A stretch of DNA of 64,000 nt from Hahella ganghwensis DSM 17046 (GTDB taxonomy: Bacteria > Pseudomonadota > Gammaproteobacteria > Pseudomonadales > Oleiphilaceae), in assembly GCF_000376785.1 (NCBI RefSeq), contig NZ_AQXX01000136.1, forward strand, positions 1 through 64,000. Reading direction: 5' to 3'. Positions 36,005 to 46,277 of this stretch are shown here, piece by piece. Position 1 is the stretch's first letter. Every line of letters starts with the position of its first letter. Under the pieces are notes generated by a model. The model did no database searches. It had not been told where the DNA came from and saw only the letters and a program-made list of their open reading frames with translations. The position numbers were made by a program, and so were the translations under genes.

Positions 36005-37378
36005 TCAACGACGACCAGCCCTTCTCAAAGCTGCCGGCGTAAACTCATCGGAACCGCTTTCAACATCAAACTCATATCCTTTTGGCTCTTCATTGGTCAG
36101 GCCAAGGACCAGATAGCGCCCAGACAACAGATCATACAGAGTTTCTGCTGAAAACCAGGAAATTTTCTGGTCGTAGAAATAGATGTGGTGGCCTTCGGCT
36201 ACGCGCCAAAGATCGCCGCGACCATCATAATGATCGACCAATACAATCTGCCAGGTATCCTCATCCACGTAGAAGACTCGCTTGGCGTAGATATGACGTT
36301 CGCCAGGCTTCAGAGTCGCCTCCACCACCCAGACTCTGTGCAGCTCATATCGTGCCAGATTCTGGTTAATATGGCCGGCCTTGATAATTGAGTCATATGA
36401 ATTTTTCTTGGAATTCAGCTCATAGGAATTGTATGGAATATACATTTCCCTTTTACCCATCAACTTCCAGTCATAACGGTCAGGAGCACCGTTAAACATA
36501 TCAAAGTTGTCCGTGGTACGCTGGCCATCAGAAGCGGTTCCCGGGCCGTCATAAGCAACCTGAGGAGCCCTTCTCACCCGACGTTGACCACTGTTGTATA
36601 TCCAGGCACGACGTGGCTCTTTTACCTGGTTCAAAGTCTCATGTACCAGGAGAACATTACCTGCCAAACGAGCCGGAGAAGTGATCTCCTGCTTGAAATA
36701 ATAGATAACGTTGGGATCAGCCGCCGGATCATAATCCGTCAGGGATGTACGATAGCTTAGCTGCTCAGAGAATTTAACCGGCGTATAATCTCCATTTGCC
36801 AGAGGCGTCATCTGCACAACATTACGTTTCAGACTACCATCCCGCCAGCGGGTAATATGGTTCCACATAATCTGATGCGCTTTTTCGCGATCAGTACCGT
36901 GGGGTATGGGAAACGGCACCGAAAGCTCATAGTCATTCATTCCGTTGCCATCTGCTACTAGCTTGGCAGAGGTCGCATTCCTCTTGGCGGCGTCATAAAT
37001 GATCTGTTCATAGGCCGCTGTACGATGTGTGGGGAATACCCTGATTTTATAATCGGAATATTTCTTCAGCATCGCCATCTGGCCGACTGACAACTTGTCC
37101 TTGTACTGATCCGCATTGGATTCAGTAATCTCAAACTTGGGAGACTCACCGGCAAACGGATCAATGTAGTTAACACCATCAAAGCCTGCTGGAACACTGC
37201 TCAATCCACCATCCCAGGCAGGAATGGTACCGTCTGCATTTCCGGCTTTCTCAGCACCTATAGGCGTTAAAGTATCGCCCAGTTTCGCTGCCTCTTCAGG
37301 AGAAACCTGACCCCAAGCAAGCGAAGATGACAGTGCCACGGCAATGGCACTGTATTTAATCATAGAATTCAATTTCAT
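36005..37378 (-). CDS. DUF1329 family exported protein
   Basis: A 457-residue protein. The ATG at 37378 (GAGGT upstream) gives a typical signal peptide MIKYSAIAVALSSSLAWGQ, after which the family signature TLTPIGAEKAGNADGTIPAW appears. A longer frame overlaps the preceding gene and lacks a leader. DUF1329 proteins are usually encoded with DUF1302 proteins and often with RND/MMPL transporters. A periplasmic or outer-membrane role in handling hydrophobic compounds is suspected. It is co-transcribed with the DUF1302 gene (40-base gap). Confidence 0.87.
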   Translation of the reverse strand: MKLNSMIKYSAIAVALSSSLAWGQVSPEEAAKLGDTLTPIGAEKAGNADGTIPAWDGGLSSVPAGFDGVNYIDPFAGESPKFEITESNADQYKDKLSVGQMAMLKKYSDYKIRVFPTHRTAAYEQIIYDAAKRNATSAKLVADGNGMNDYELSVPFPIPHGTDREKAHQIMWNHITRWRDGSLKRNVVQMTPLANGDYTPVKFSEQLSYRTSLTDYDPAADPNVIYYFKQEITSPARLAGNVLLVHETLNQVKEPRRAWIYNSGQRRVRRAPQVAYDGPGTASDGQRTTDNFDMFNGAPDRYDWKLMGKREMYIPYNSYELNSKKNSYDSIIKAGHINQNLARYELHRVWVVEATLKPGERHIYAKRVFYVDEDTWQIVLVDHYDGRGDLWRVAEGHHIYFYDQKISWFSAETLYDLLSGRYLVLGLTNEEPKGYEFDVESGSDEFTPAALRRAGRR

Positions 37379-37418
37379 CGAGGTTACCTCATAAACCCTT
37401 GGTTCGTATTGTAATTTC

Positions 37419-39185
37419 CTAGAAAGACACACCAACACTGGCGGATACGGTGTCTCTGTCGTTGAGGTAGTTATAAGGTTCGCCGCCAAAATAGGATACG
37501 TAACCAACGGACGCCGAATATTTGTTCAGGTAAAGCGCATTCAGCGTCAGACCAACAGATTTGCTGCCTTCTCTGAAAATGATCGGACCATAACCATAAA
37601 CATCGTGACTAAGTGACAGAACTGGTGTCAGGTTGATCCCTGCGGCCACATCAGGATAATCAAGCGAGAAACGCATACGATAACCGGCTGAGAAGTCGGT
37701 CACATATCCATCATCTTTACAGTTGCTTGGATTAATATTGATTGTCGGGTCAGTACATTCATCGCCACTGCCTGTCGTAATAGGCCCAATACCGAACGTA
37801 CTGTCGCGACCATAGCGGGAGTTATCAGGAATTCCGTCCAGGTATACACCACCGATTTCTGACACAAAAGTCAGGCGGCTCGCACCAAGAACCTGATCGA
37901 AGAATTTCACAAATGTGAATTGCAGCTGGGTCATGGGGAACTCATCATATCCCCGAATAACCTCACCAGGTGACCAGTCATCCACAAAAGCCGCGTATGG
38001 CTGCCCCAGTGCAGAGGCCGTCATTTCAAAACCGTTACGCGCTACAGGCATGTCCGGGCGGTGTGAAATTTCCCCGCCAATCGACCAGCCACTATCAGTA
38101 CTGGTGTTAAAACTGATCGCAAACTGGTCAATGTCTTCCGGATAAGTAATAAAGTAGTTCGCGGTGGAGGGATTTCCAGCAGTTTCACTGCTGATAAAGC
38201 TGGCATAAGGGATGGTACTATGAGTTCGAGTATAGTAAAAACCAAACTCTGTATCCCCCAGATCCGCTGCATACCAGCGCAAAGCCACACCGAAAATACC
38301 GTCATTATCCGGCTCATCATCACCTGCACGTGCGACATAAAGACCTTGAGCATCAGCTAAGGATTCTGGAATCTGCCCAGCCAGATATATTGGTCCACAA
38401 CCATCGGTGGCGACATCATTATTGGAATAAAAGGTCCCACAGGGATCCGGTTCCGTTTTTTCCCACTCAAACTGATAAAAGGCTTCGACGGTCACGTCTT
38501 GAGTTAGGCCAACAGATCCATATAGCATGTTTACCGGCATCAGTACGTCTTTTACTTCAGCTCCTGGCGCCCTTGCCGCCGAGAAGTCCACAGGGTTTAC
38601 TGAGTTGATCCCCCCGAAGATAAAGGTACTTTCCCCCCAACTGACAACCTGCCTGCCAAGCCTCAGGTTAATTGGTGTATCCCCTGCATAGAGATCAGCC
38701 CATACATAGGCATCCAGAAAACGTACATCTGCACCGGCCTGATCGAGGGTCCCCTCACCCAAAGGTCGAGTCTGGCCGACATTATCGTAAGCCCGGCTTT
38801 CGTCCTTCAATTCGACATCATAATAGTAACGAAGCCTGGTAAAAGCACCGTAATCCTCGTAACGAAGCAACAGGTCGGTAGTACCCTTTAACAATTTGGA
38901 ATAGGTTTCCCCTTTCTTAAAGTTCCAGTTGCCATTATCGGTGTTGGAAGTTGAAGCCCCTGTAGTGCTACCAGCAGGAACTCCCAAATTACCCTGGCCC
39001 AGTTGAGCATGATCCCGGTCTTCTACACGCCAACTCGCCCCTGCTGAAAGAGTGGTATCCAGCGACCCTTCTATATCGCCCAGATAAAATTGAAACGCGC
39101 TTGCGGGAGCAGATATGGACGCTGCCACGGCAGCCGCAACCGGCAGCATTGTCCACTGATGCCAACGCTGATTATTTTTCGTCAT
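37419..39185 (-). CDS. DUF1302 family outer-membrane beta-barrel protein
   Basis: A 588-residue protein. A signal peptide (about 1-30, ending ASISAPASAFQF) is followed by the DUF1302 start FYLGDIEGSLDTTLSAGAS and many amphipathic strands, ending in Phe (VSASVGVSF), the outer-membrane insertion signal. RLGRQVVSWGESTFIFGGIN is another family hallmark. GGAGTAG precedes the ATG. DUF1302/DUF1329 pairs are common in hydrocarbon- and steroid-using marine bacteria. A transport role is inferred. Confidence 0.87.
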   Translation of the reverse strand: MTKNNQRWHQWTMLPVAAAVAASISAPASAFQFYLGDIEGSLDTTLSAGASWRVEDRDHAQLGQGNLGVPAGSTTGASTSNTDNGNWNFKKGETYSKLLKGTTDLLLRYEDYGAFTRLRYYYDVELKDESRAYDNVGQTRPLGEGTLDQAGADVRFLDAYVWADLYAGDTPINLRLGRQVVSWGESTFIFGGINSVNPVDFSAARAPGAEVKDVLMPVNMLYGSVGLTQDVTVEAFYQFEWEKTEPDPCGTFYSNNDVATDGCGPIYLAGQIPESLADAQGLYVARAGDDEPDNDGIFGVALRWYAADLGDTEFGFYYTRTHSTIPYASFISSETAGNPSTANYFITYPEDIDQFAISFNTSTDSGWSIGGEISHRPDMPVARNGFEMTASALGQPYAAFVDDWSPGEVIRGYDEFPMTQLQFTFVKFFDQVLGASRLTFVSEIGGVYLDGIPDNSRYGRDSTFGIGPITTGSGDECTDPTININPSNCKDDGYVTDFSAGYRMRFSLDYPDVAAGINLTPVLSLSHDVYGYGPIIFREGSKSVGLTLNALYLNKYSASVGYVSYFGGEPYNYLNDRDTVSASVGVSF

Positions 39186-39562
39186 CGAACGCTACTCCAT
39201 TATTTTTCTATTTCTTCCTGCTGAAGCAAGAAGTTGCTTGATGTAAACCCGATAAGAATATTGTTTTTGTTAGTTCCCGCCCGGTTTAAAAAGACCACGG
39301 GCGGTACTTCGACGCTAAAGTCTCCTACACACTATAGTCGCTAATTTAAATATACACCAATGCCTAATGAAAAAATCGCAAGTTACGAATAAATAAGAAA
39401 GTTTGTGGAACTGATCGTCCATATTTCCGGACAACTTTTGAAGGTTAATTCCGACTGAACAGAAAGCTTGGTAAACTATGGAGCAAGCGTTTTGTACATG
39501 CTGAATTAACAATCGAAGCTGAAATAACAATCTGAATAATAGAGAGCAATAAGAGGAAGGTC
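39186..39562. other. Divergent intergenic region, DUF1302 operon / thiolase
   Basis: A 377-base stretch that must hold promoters in both directions. A 6-bp dyad (CCGCCC ... GGGCGG, 39278-39305) lies on the DUF1302 side. The DNA around 39330-39420 is AT-rich. The thiolase has a strong ribosome binding site (GAGGAAGG). No further gene seen. Confidence 0.5.
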
Positions 39563-40744
39563 ATGAAAGCAACAGACGTTGTCATTGTTTCCGGAGCACG
39601 TACTCCAATGGGTGGATTTCAGGGTAGCCTGAGCGCCATGACGGCCGTTGAACTGGGCGCGATTGCCATTTCATCAGCCATTGAGAAAGCCAATCTCAGC
39701 CCTTCGGATGTAGAAGAAGTAATTATGGGCTGCGTACTCCCCGCGGGATTGAAACAAGGCCCCGCCCGTCAGGCAATGTTGGATGCGGGCATTCCCAACA
39801 CTAGCGGCGCGACGACCGTCAATAAGCTATGCGGCTCCGGCATGAAAGCCACCATGCTGGCCCATGACCTGATCAAGGCCGGAACCAATAACATCATGGT
39901 CGCCGGCGGCATGGAAAGCATGTCCAATGCCCCTTATATTCTTGAGAAAGCCCGTTTCGGCTATCGCATGGGCCACGGCGAAATCAAGGATCACATGTTT
40001 CTTGACGGCCTGGAGGATGCCAAAAGCGGCAGACTCATGGGGTCTTTTGCCCAGGAAGTTGCAGACAGGTTTAACATTAATCGTGAGCAAATGGACGAAT
40101 TTGCTATCCGTTCCCTCACCCGGGCACAGAAAGCAATAGATGCGGGTTTACTGGATGATGAAATCGTTCCGGTTACAGTCAGAACTCGCAAAGGGGATGT
40201 CCTGGTTGAACATGACGAGCAACCCGGGAATGCCAAGCTCGATAAAATTCCCACTCTGCGCCCGGCTTTCCAGAAAGACGGCACCATCACAGCAGCCAAT
40301 TCCAGCTCCATCTCTGACGGCGCTTCCGCACTGATTCTGATGAGTGCGGAGGAGGCTGAACGCCGAAATATCAAAGCGGAAGCTCGCATCGTTGCTCACA
40401 GTACAAGCTCCCAAGCGCCTGAAGAATTCACCATTGCCCCCATCGGGGCAATCCAGAAGGTTCTTGATAAAGCAGGCTGGACCATAAATGACGTAGACCT
40501 GTATGAAATCAATGAAGCTTTCGCCATGGTCACCATGCTGGCAGTTCAGGAGCTGGGCTTGGATATGGATAAGGTCAATGTATACGGAGGTGCCTGTGCT
40601 CAGGGTCATCCAGTGGGATCGACTGGCTCACGAATTATCGTGACACTCATGCACGCACTGAAAAAGCAAGGTAAGAAGAAAGGCGTTGCCGCGCTGTGTA
40701 TTGGGGGCGGTGAGGCTACTGCTGTCGCGATAGAAATTCTATAA
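39563..40744 (+). CDS. Thiolase (acetyl-CoA C-acyltransferase)
   Basis: A 393-residue thiolase. The acyl-accepting Cys90 is in NKLCGSGMK, the catalytic His is in NEAFAM and GACAQGHPVGSTG, and the second Cys is in LCIGGGEA near the C-terminus. The sequence is most like acetyl-CoA acetyltransferases (AtoB/PhaA type), which make acetoacetyl-CoA for polyhydroxyalkanoate or degrade it. A beta-oxidation role is also possible. It stands alone, divergent from the DUF1302 operon. Confidence 0.9.
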   Translation: MKATDVVIVSGARTPMGGFQGSLSAMTAVELGAIAISSAIEKANLSPSDVEEVIMGCVLPAGLKQGPARQAMLDAGIPNTSGATTVNKLCGSGMKATMLAHDLIKAGTNNIMVAGGMESMSNAPYILEKARFGYRMGHGEIKDHMFLDGLEDAKSGRLMGSFAQEVADRFNINREQMDEFAIRSLTRAQKAIDAGLLDDEIVPVTVRTRKGDVLVEHDEQPGNAKLDKIPTLRPAFQKDGTITAANSSSISDGASALILMSAEEAERRNIKAEARIVAHSTSSQAPEEFTIAPIGAIQKVLDKAGWTINDVDLYEINEAFAMVTMLAVQELGLDMDKVNVYGGACAQGHPVGSTGSRIIVTLMHALKKQGKKKGVAALCIGGGEATAVAIEIL

Positions 40745-40765
40745 GTGAACCTTAATGCATAAAAC

Positions 40766-40789
40766 TCAGGCCTGTTGATACAGGCCTGA
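40766..40789. other. Hairpin between thiolase and zapE
   Basis: Perfect 9-bp arms (TCAGGCCTG and CAGGCCTGA) around a 6-base loop, 21 bases after the thiolase stop, between convergent genes. The arms are themselves palindromic. No T run follows on the plus strand; on the minus strand AGTTTT follows. A probable terminator. Confidence 0.55.
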
Positions 40790-40928
40790 TAACAAGGTAT
40801 CGAGGTAGGTCAGAGTTTTAACGTCAGAGCTTCTATCTCTGAGTTTTGACGAACTGTTCAACAGAGAGAAAACCTGCTCCTTACTTTGTAATCCCAGAAC
40901 CTGTTTAAATCCGACAGTCTGAAAAAAC

Positions 40929-42041
40929 TTAAGCCCTGTGAGGGGAAGCCAGATATTCCCGGGATTGCATCTCCAGAAGTCGGCTTTCAGTACGTTCGAA
41001 TTCAAACTTCAAACGCTCTCCCTGATAAATCTCATGAATCGCCGCTTCGGCAGAAATGATCATCTTCACACGACGGTCATAAAACTCATCCACCAGGTTG
41101 ATAAAGCGGCGAGCCTGATCTTCAACATCCGCCTTTAATACCGGAACGTCACTCACCAGAACAGCGTGAAACTCTTTCGCCAGCTCAATATAATCATTCT
41201 GACTTCTAGGACCGTCGCACAGCTCTTTAAAATCGAACCATACAACATCCTCTGCTCGCTTGATTGCTTTCAGGAGACGTCCATTAACCTCAAGCTCAAC
41301 ACCATGGCAGCCATCTTCCAAAGCCAAATTCTGATAACTTTGCTCCAAACTGGCATCTGCCTCGTCATCCAGAGGAAAATGGTAAAGCTCCGCCTGCTCC
41401 AACGAACGTAAACGATAGTCAGTGCCGCCATCGACATTTACCACCTCCGTATGCTCGTTCAAAAGAGCAATAGCAGGAAGAAATCTTTGTCTCTGCAAAC
41501 CGTCCTTATAGAGTCCGTCCGGTACGATATTTGAGGTACAGACCAAAGCCACCCCACGGGAAAATAGGCCTTCCATCAGCGTTCCCAGAATCATCGCATC
41601 ACCAATATCCGTCACAAAAAACTCATCAAAGCAGATAATGCTGGCCTCTTTACTGAATCTGTCAGCCACTTGCTCCAATGGATTTTTCTCGCCTTTGAGG
41701 GCTTTTAATTCCTGATGAACCTTTTGCATAAATCGATGAAAATGTACCCGCATTTTTCGCTCGAAAGGCAAACTTTCGTAAAACGTATCCATCAGATAAG
41801 TCTTACCACGACCAACACCGCCCCAAAAATAGAGACCTTTTTCCGGAGAGACTTTACTCTTCTTGCGCGAGACTTTGCTTGCCAGCCTGGCAAATGGACT
41901 CTGGGACTGGCGTTTCTCCTCGGCTTTCACCAATCGCTCATAAAGATCCTGCAGCTTATTGACGGCCATTTCCTGGGCTACGTCATAACTGAAATCAGAT
42001 CTTTCCAGATCCCGACGGTATTTCTCCAGTGGAGTTGTCAC
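40929..42041 (-). CDS. zapE: Cell division ATPase ZapE (AFG1 family)
   Basis: A 370-residue AAA-like ATPase of the ZapE/AFG1 (COG1485) family. Walker A is GGVGRGKT (about 74-81), and Walker B is ICFDEFFVTDIGDAM, with the DEF pattern of the family. HFHRFMQKVH is another hallmark. E. coli ZapE destabilises FtsZ polymers during constriction. The convergent thiolase is separated from it by about 180 bases that contain a hairpin. Confidence 0.94.
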   Translation of the reverse strand: MTTPLEKYRRDLERSDFSYDVAQEMAVNKLQDLYERLVKAEEKRQSQSPFARLASKVSRKKSKVSPEKGLYFWGGVGRGKTYLMDTFYESLPFERKMRVHFHRFMQKVHQELKALKGEKNPLEQVADRFSKEASIICFDEFFVTDIGDAMILGTLMEGLFSRGVALVCTSNIVPDGLYKDGLQRQRFLPAIALLNEHTEVVNVDGGTDYRLRSLEQAELYHFPLDDEADASLEQSYQNLALEDGCHGVELEVNGRLLKAIKRAEDVVWFDFKELCDGPRSQNDYIELAKEFHAVLVSDVPVLKADVEDQARRFINLVDEFYDRRVKMIISAEAAIHEIYQGERLKFEFERTESRLLEMQSREYLASPHRA

Positions 42042-42332
42042 TACTTCCTCACCTCACCACTTTTGGTTTTACTGAAAGGTTTTAACAATTTTTTCAATCT
42101 TCAGACTTTTTTTAAGATCATCAAGTACTGCCCAAAAACGCCCATATTTTGCCTATTTCAACGCATATTAGCCACTGCATCGACGAATTATACGTAACTT
42201 GCAGCTTTTCCGGCATTGGGATGCCCCCCCCTTGCGACCAAAAGCTACCAGTCCGGCATGGAAATAGTCCGAGTAAAATCGGTATACTTGACCTGAAATT
42301 TGATTGAACAGCTTGATTGAGCGAAACAATAT

Positions 42333-42827
42333 ATGGGTTCTACTATAGTAATTGCGGTTATCGCATTCCTGATCGGCACCGGGATAGGCATTCTTCTGCA
42401 CAAGTTTCTGCATTCAGAAAGCGCTAAGAACAGACGGCTGGAAAGCCAGATGGATCAGCTGCAAGACCAGCATATGCGCTATCAAGCCGAGGTCACGGAG
42501 CACTTTACCCGGACGGCTGAGATGCTTGGACGACTCAATGCCAACTATCGGGAAATCTTCAATCATCTGGCAGTAGGTGCAGAGCGTCTGTGCAGTGATA
42601 CAGAGTTTAAATCGTTAGTGGCATCTTCTGCCCCCACAAAGCCTCTTCGCACTGAAAAGCTTTCCAAGAATGAAAGGTATCAGGCAGAGCTGTTTGATCC
42701 TCCCAGAGATTACGCTCCTAAGAGCAGTCCAAAGGAAAAGGGAACTCTCGCCGAGGATTTTGGCTTCCAGCCTAATCCCAACGAAGAAGACTCTACGGCC
42801 AAGAAAGACAAAGCCAGTACCGAGTGA
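42333..42827 (+). CDS. yhcB: YhcB/ZapG (DUF1043) envelope protein
   Basis: A 164-residue protein with one N-terminal membrane helix (about 5-24, VIAVIAFLIGTGIGILL) and a long cytoplasmic coiled coil. AEVTEHFTRTAEMLGRLNANYREIF in broken form is the conserved DUF1043 core. The C-terminus is charged and low-complexity. E. coli YhcB links cell division and envelope synthesis. It is divergent from zapE over 291 bases. Confidence 0.9.
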   Translation: MGSTIVIAVIAFLIGTGIGILLHKFLHSESAKNRRLESQMDQLQDQHMRYQAEVTEHFTRTAEMLGRLNANYREIFNHLAVGAERLCSDTEFKSLVASSAPTKPLRTEKLSKNERYQAELFDPPRDYAPKSSPKEKGTLAEDFGFQPNPNEEDSTAKKDKASTE

Positions 42828-42853
42828 CACAGAGCACCGTCTGTACAGAAAAT

Positions 42854-42879
42854 AGGCGCGCATCCTATGCTGCGCGCCT
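42854..42879. terminator. Terminator hairpin between yhcB and the NIF3 gene
   Basis: Perfect 9-bp GC-rich arms (AGGCGCGCA and TGCGCGCCT) with an 8-base loop, 26 bases after yhcB, between convergent genes. A short T-rich stretch (TTATCCTTATAT) follows on the plus strand. Confidence 0.7.
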
Positions 42880-42940
42880 TATCCTTATATAGTTAGTAAC
42901 TTATCTTAGTGATTGTCCTGGAATACACTCAGACAATCCA

Positions 42941-43699
42941 TCAAGCCGGATTAGCAAGCTCGCAGTACTCGACGATTACATCAAACTCCTTCCTAACCCG
43001 CTCCCCCAGCAACTGTACGCCATAACGTTCAGATGCGTGATGCCCTGCAGCAATATAGGTAATCCCCTGCTCACGCGCACTGTGCGTTGTCTGTTCGGAT
43101 ATTTCACCACTAATGTAGGCATCAACCCCCAATGCATGGGCATCATCGATAAACCCCTGAGCTCCACCGGTACACCAAGCCACAGTCTCAACCTTTTCCT
43201 TCCCGCCCGACACAACCAACGGCGCCCGACTCAAGCGGTGACTGACGTATTCATTCAGGTCTGTGTGAGTCATGGGTCTGGGTAATCTGCCATACCAAAG
43301 CAACCCAGGAGTGCCTCCCGCATCTATCTGCCCCTCAACAACCAATTCCAACTGCCGCGCCAAGCCCGCATTATTTCCAAATTCTGGATGAATATCCAAA
43401 GGCAGATGATAAGCAAACAGATTGATATTGTTCACTAACAAACTGGCCAGCCGGCGACGCTTCATACCAACTATAGATGGGTTTTCTGATTTCCAGAAAT
43501 AACCATGATGCACCAATAAGGTATCAGCTCCTGTTTCCAGAGCACGATCTATCAGAGCCTGTGTCGCCGTCACCCCGCAGAGGATTTTCTTGATTTCATG
43601 ACACCCTTCCACCTGGAGACCATTCGGACAGAAGTCTCGCACCATATTCGGCTGTAACCATTCATTCAATCTGCTTAATAGCACTTGCTGCTGAACCAA
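42941..43699 (-). CDS. NIF3/YbgI-like metal-binding protein
   Basis: A 252-residue Nif3-family protein (COG0327). The dinuclear metal site residues are in LLVHHGYFWK, AYHLPLDIHPEFGNN, WCTGGAQGFID, and the C-terminal GHHASERYGVQ. E. coli YbgI forms hexameric toroids and has been annotated as GTP cyclohydrolase I type 2 homologue; the physiological role remains unclear. It is divergent from the DegS/AlgW-type protease over 283 bases. Confidence 0.92.
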   Translation of the reverse strand: MVQQQVLLSRLNEWLQPNMVRDFCPNGLQVEGCHEIKKILCGVTATQALIDRALETGADTLLVHHGYFWKSENPSIVGMKRRRLASLLVNNINLFAYHLPLDIHPEFGNNAGLARQLELVVEGQIDAGGTPGLLWYGRLPRPMTHTDLNEYVSHRLSRAPLVVSGGKEKVETVAWCTGGAQGFIDDAHALGVDAYISGEISEQTTHSAREQGITYIAAGHHASERYGVQLLGERVRKEFDVIVEYCELANPA

Positions 43700-43982
43700 G
43701 ATGCCCTCCTATAAACCACTTTTGACTCAATATCCGGCCATTATGGCAAAGTTCCCTTCAGCGACAAACCGCTCTGACAAATCCACTTCCATCTATCACG
43801 CTCATCTACGGACTGATTTCGCCAGCACCAGCATTATCTCCCCCGACATTAACCACATCTACTACAGACCGGAGTAGGATTAGTGCCTAACACGGATATA
43901 TACTCTATTATTTCTATGGCAATATACTGTTTTATCTAAGAAAAACGCCTCTCTCCATCAAACCGAATCACTGTTGGTATAT

Positions 43983-45101
43983 ATGCACAGAAGCAGCACT
44001 CAGGTCTTAATGTCCATTATCATCGGTCTTCTATCGGCCCTGATCTACTTGACCTGGTATCTTTACCAACACCCCAAGCCCGCATCCCCGTCACCATTAA
44101 GCTATGCAGCAGCTGTTAAGCGCGCCGCCTCGTCTGTCGTCAGCATTTACAGTGAAAGTGCGGATGATGAAAACACGGGACTTTGGAACAACCCTCTGTT
44201 TTCCAGCTACGGCGACCGGTTAAGCAAGCCTGAGCCTAAGTCACCTCGCTTGGGATCAGGAGTCATTATTGATAGCCAGGGTCACATCCTTACCAACTAC
44301 CACGTTGTACGCATGACAGAGAATATTCGCATCAGCCTGTCAAACGGGGAAACTGTAGCAGCCACCCTGGTTGCCGAGGACCCTGACAGTGATCTGGCTG
44401 TCATAAAAATACCGCCGAAATTTATCTCAACACCTTCACAAAAAGATCACAACGGCATGGGGCAACCCATCAACTTCGATACCACCACTCCCCGCCCTGG
44501 CGATATCGTTCTGGCAATAGGAAATGCTTACGGTGTTGGCCAGGCGGTCACGCAAGGCATTGTCAGCGGCCTCGGTCGAAGCAATCTGGGATTGGCCAAT
44601 ATCGAGAATTATATTCAGACAGATGTCGCGATTAACCCTGGTAGTTCAGGAGGCGCTTTAGTAAACCCTGCGGGAGAACTGATAGGAATAGTGACTGCCC
44701 TGTTTTCGACAGACGGGACATATCAGGGAATCAGCTTCGCGATTCCGGCGGAAATCGCCATGCGAATCGCCAGAGAACTGATTAAGAATGGAAAAGTTGT
44801 CAGGGGTTATTTGGGAGTGGAAATGCATGCCCTTACCCCCTATGAAGCAGATTTTTTCGGACTTGGACATACAAACGGAATGCTGGTGACAGGGGTACAT
44901 GAGAACAGCCCCGCCGCCAGGGAAGGGCTTCTGGCGGGAGACGTCATATTGAGAATCAACGGTACCGCCATCACCTCGGCTCAGCAAGGGAAAATACTGG
45001 TTTCAGGCATGCGGCCAGGCAGTCAAGCAACCCTTACCGTCTTCCGACGGGGAGAATTACTTGAAATCAGGCCGGTTATTACCGACCGGCCAGTTGAATA
45101 G
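43983..45101 (+). CDS. algW: Periplasmic serine protease AlgW/DegS
   Basis: A 372-residue membrane-anchored HtrA-type protease. One N-terminal helix (about 9-27), a trypsin-like domain with triad His107, Asp137 and Ser222 (NPGSSGG), and a single C-terminal PDZ domain (about 270-355). This layout is that of DegS/AlgW, which start the sigma-E cascade by cleaving RseA/MucA when misfolded porin tails bind PDZ. The ATG at 43983 is preferred over a TTG at 43974. It is next to the his genes, as in Pseudomonas. Confidence 0.92.
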   Translation: MHRSSTQVLMSIIIGLLSALIYLTWYLYQHPKPASPSPLSYAAAVKRAASSVVSIYSESADDENTGLWNNPLFSSYGDRLSKPEPKSPRLGSGVIIDSQGHILTNYHVVRMTENIRISLSNGETVAATLVAEDPDSDLAVIKIPPKFISTPSQKDHNGMGQPINFDTTTPRPGDIVLAIGNAYGVGQAVTQGIVSGLGRSNLGLANIENYIQTDVAINPGSSGGALVNPAGELIGIVTALFSTDGTYQGISFAIPAEIAMRIARELIKNGKVVRGYLGVEMHALTPYEADFFGLGHTNGMLVTGVHENSPAAREGLLAGDVILRINGTAITSAQQGKILVSGMRPGSQATLTVFRRGELLEIRPVITDRPVE

Positions 45102-45133
45102 AGAAGCTAGAAATTAAAGCCATACGCCGGAAA

Positions 45134-46228
45134 TCATGATAGCCCGACAGCCTCCACGACTGACTTAAGGGCTTTCAATAACTGCTCGTTTTCCTGAGGA
45201 GTCCCCACAGTAAACCGTAAACATTCCGACAGCATCGGATGGGCACCGTCCAGACACTTAATCAGTACCCCCTGCTCTTTCAGCAATTCAAATATTCGGC
45301 GCGCGGAGTGAGGCAGCCTGACCAAAATAAAATTGGCTTCGCTAGGAAATACTTTAAACGAAGAGAACTCTGAAAGGGCATCAAAAAGAACACTTCGATC
45401 CTTACGCAACTGCTCCGTCTGTTCCAGCAGCATGTCAAAGTTCTCTAGAGCTTTCAGAGCAACAGACTGAGTCAACGAATTGATGTTGTATGGAAGCCTT
45501 ACTTTATTGAATTGTTCAATCCACAGCGGCGAACCGTACAACATCCCGAACCGCAATCCAGCCAAGCCGACCTTGGAAAAGGTTCGCATGATCAACACAT
45601 GCTCGTTATCCTGCAGCCAGGACATATAATCGGCATCAGTGAAAGCCGTATACGCCTCATCAATGACGACAACTCCCGGTGCAGCCTCAACAATGGCCCT
45701 TAACGCTGCGTCAGAAAACAGATTTCCTGTTGGATTATTAGGCTGGGCGATGAACACCAGAGATGGCTGATGCTGCTGGATAGCCTCGATTGTGGATTCA
45801 ATATCAATGTCATAATCGCTGGATAGCGGCACACCAACATAATCGCTGCCAGTGAAGGTTGCTATCATTTTGTACATAACAAAGCTTGGTTCCAGCGACA
45901 GGATCGTTCTTCCCGGCCCCCCCATGACCATGGCAAGAATCTGGATAATTTCATCCGAGCCATTGCCAAACAGGATATCAACAGAGTCGTCCAGCCGATA
46001 AAGAGACTTCAAGGCAGCTTTGATGTCAGAAGCCTCAGGATCCGGATAACGATTTACCGCAGTGGAATGCAGGGCATCTGCAACATCCTGGCGCAGAGAC
46101 TCAGGAAAGCTGTAAGGATTTTCCATGGCATCCAATTTCAGCATACCGGCAGAGGAAGCTACATGATACGCAGATATCGCCCGAATTTCCGGCCGCACCC
46201 ATTGCGCCACTCTGTTTTTATCACTCAT
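45134..46228 (-). CDS. hisC: Histidinol-phosphate aminotransferase
   Basis: A 364-residue PLP-dependent class I/II aminotransferase making histidinol phosphate. [20 protein letters not shown] and [15 protein letters not shown] (PLP Lys in FSK) are present, as is the C-terminal [13 protein letters not shown]-type Arg segment ([13 protein letters not shown]). It is the third gene of the hisG-hisD-hisC set, 49 bases after hisD. Confidence 0.95.
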   Translation of the reverse strand: MSDKNRVAQWVRPEIRAISAYHVASSAGMLKLDAMENPYSFPESLRQDVADALHSTAVNRYPDPEASDIKAALKSLYRLDDSVDILFGNGSDEIIQILAMVMGGPGRTILSLEPSFVMYKMIATFTGSDYVGVPLSSDYDIDIESTIEAIQQHQPSLVFIAQPNNPTGNLFSDAALRAIVEAAPGVVVIDEAYTAFTDADYMSWLQDNEHVLIMRTFSKVGLAGLRFGMLYGSPLWIEQFNKVRLPYNINSLTQSVALKALENFDMLLEQTEQLRKDRSVLFDALSEFSSFKVFPSEANFILVRLPHSARRIFELLKEQGVLIKCLDGAHPMLSECLRFTVGTPQENEQLLKALKSVVEAVGLS

Positions 46229-46277
46229 TGTTCAGCCTCTATCAATACACTGGCTTAACGCCAGATTCGCTCAAAAT

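Noticed and set aside
45070-45095. GGCCGGT ... ACCGGCC inverted repeat at the end of algW
   Set aside because: Lies inside the coding sequence with no T tract; not a convincing terminator.
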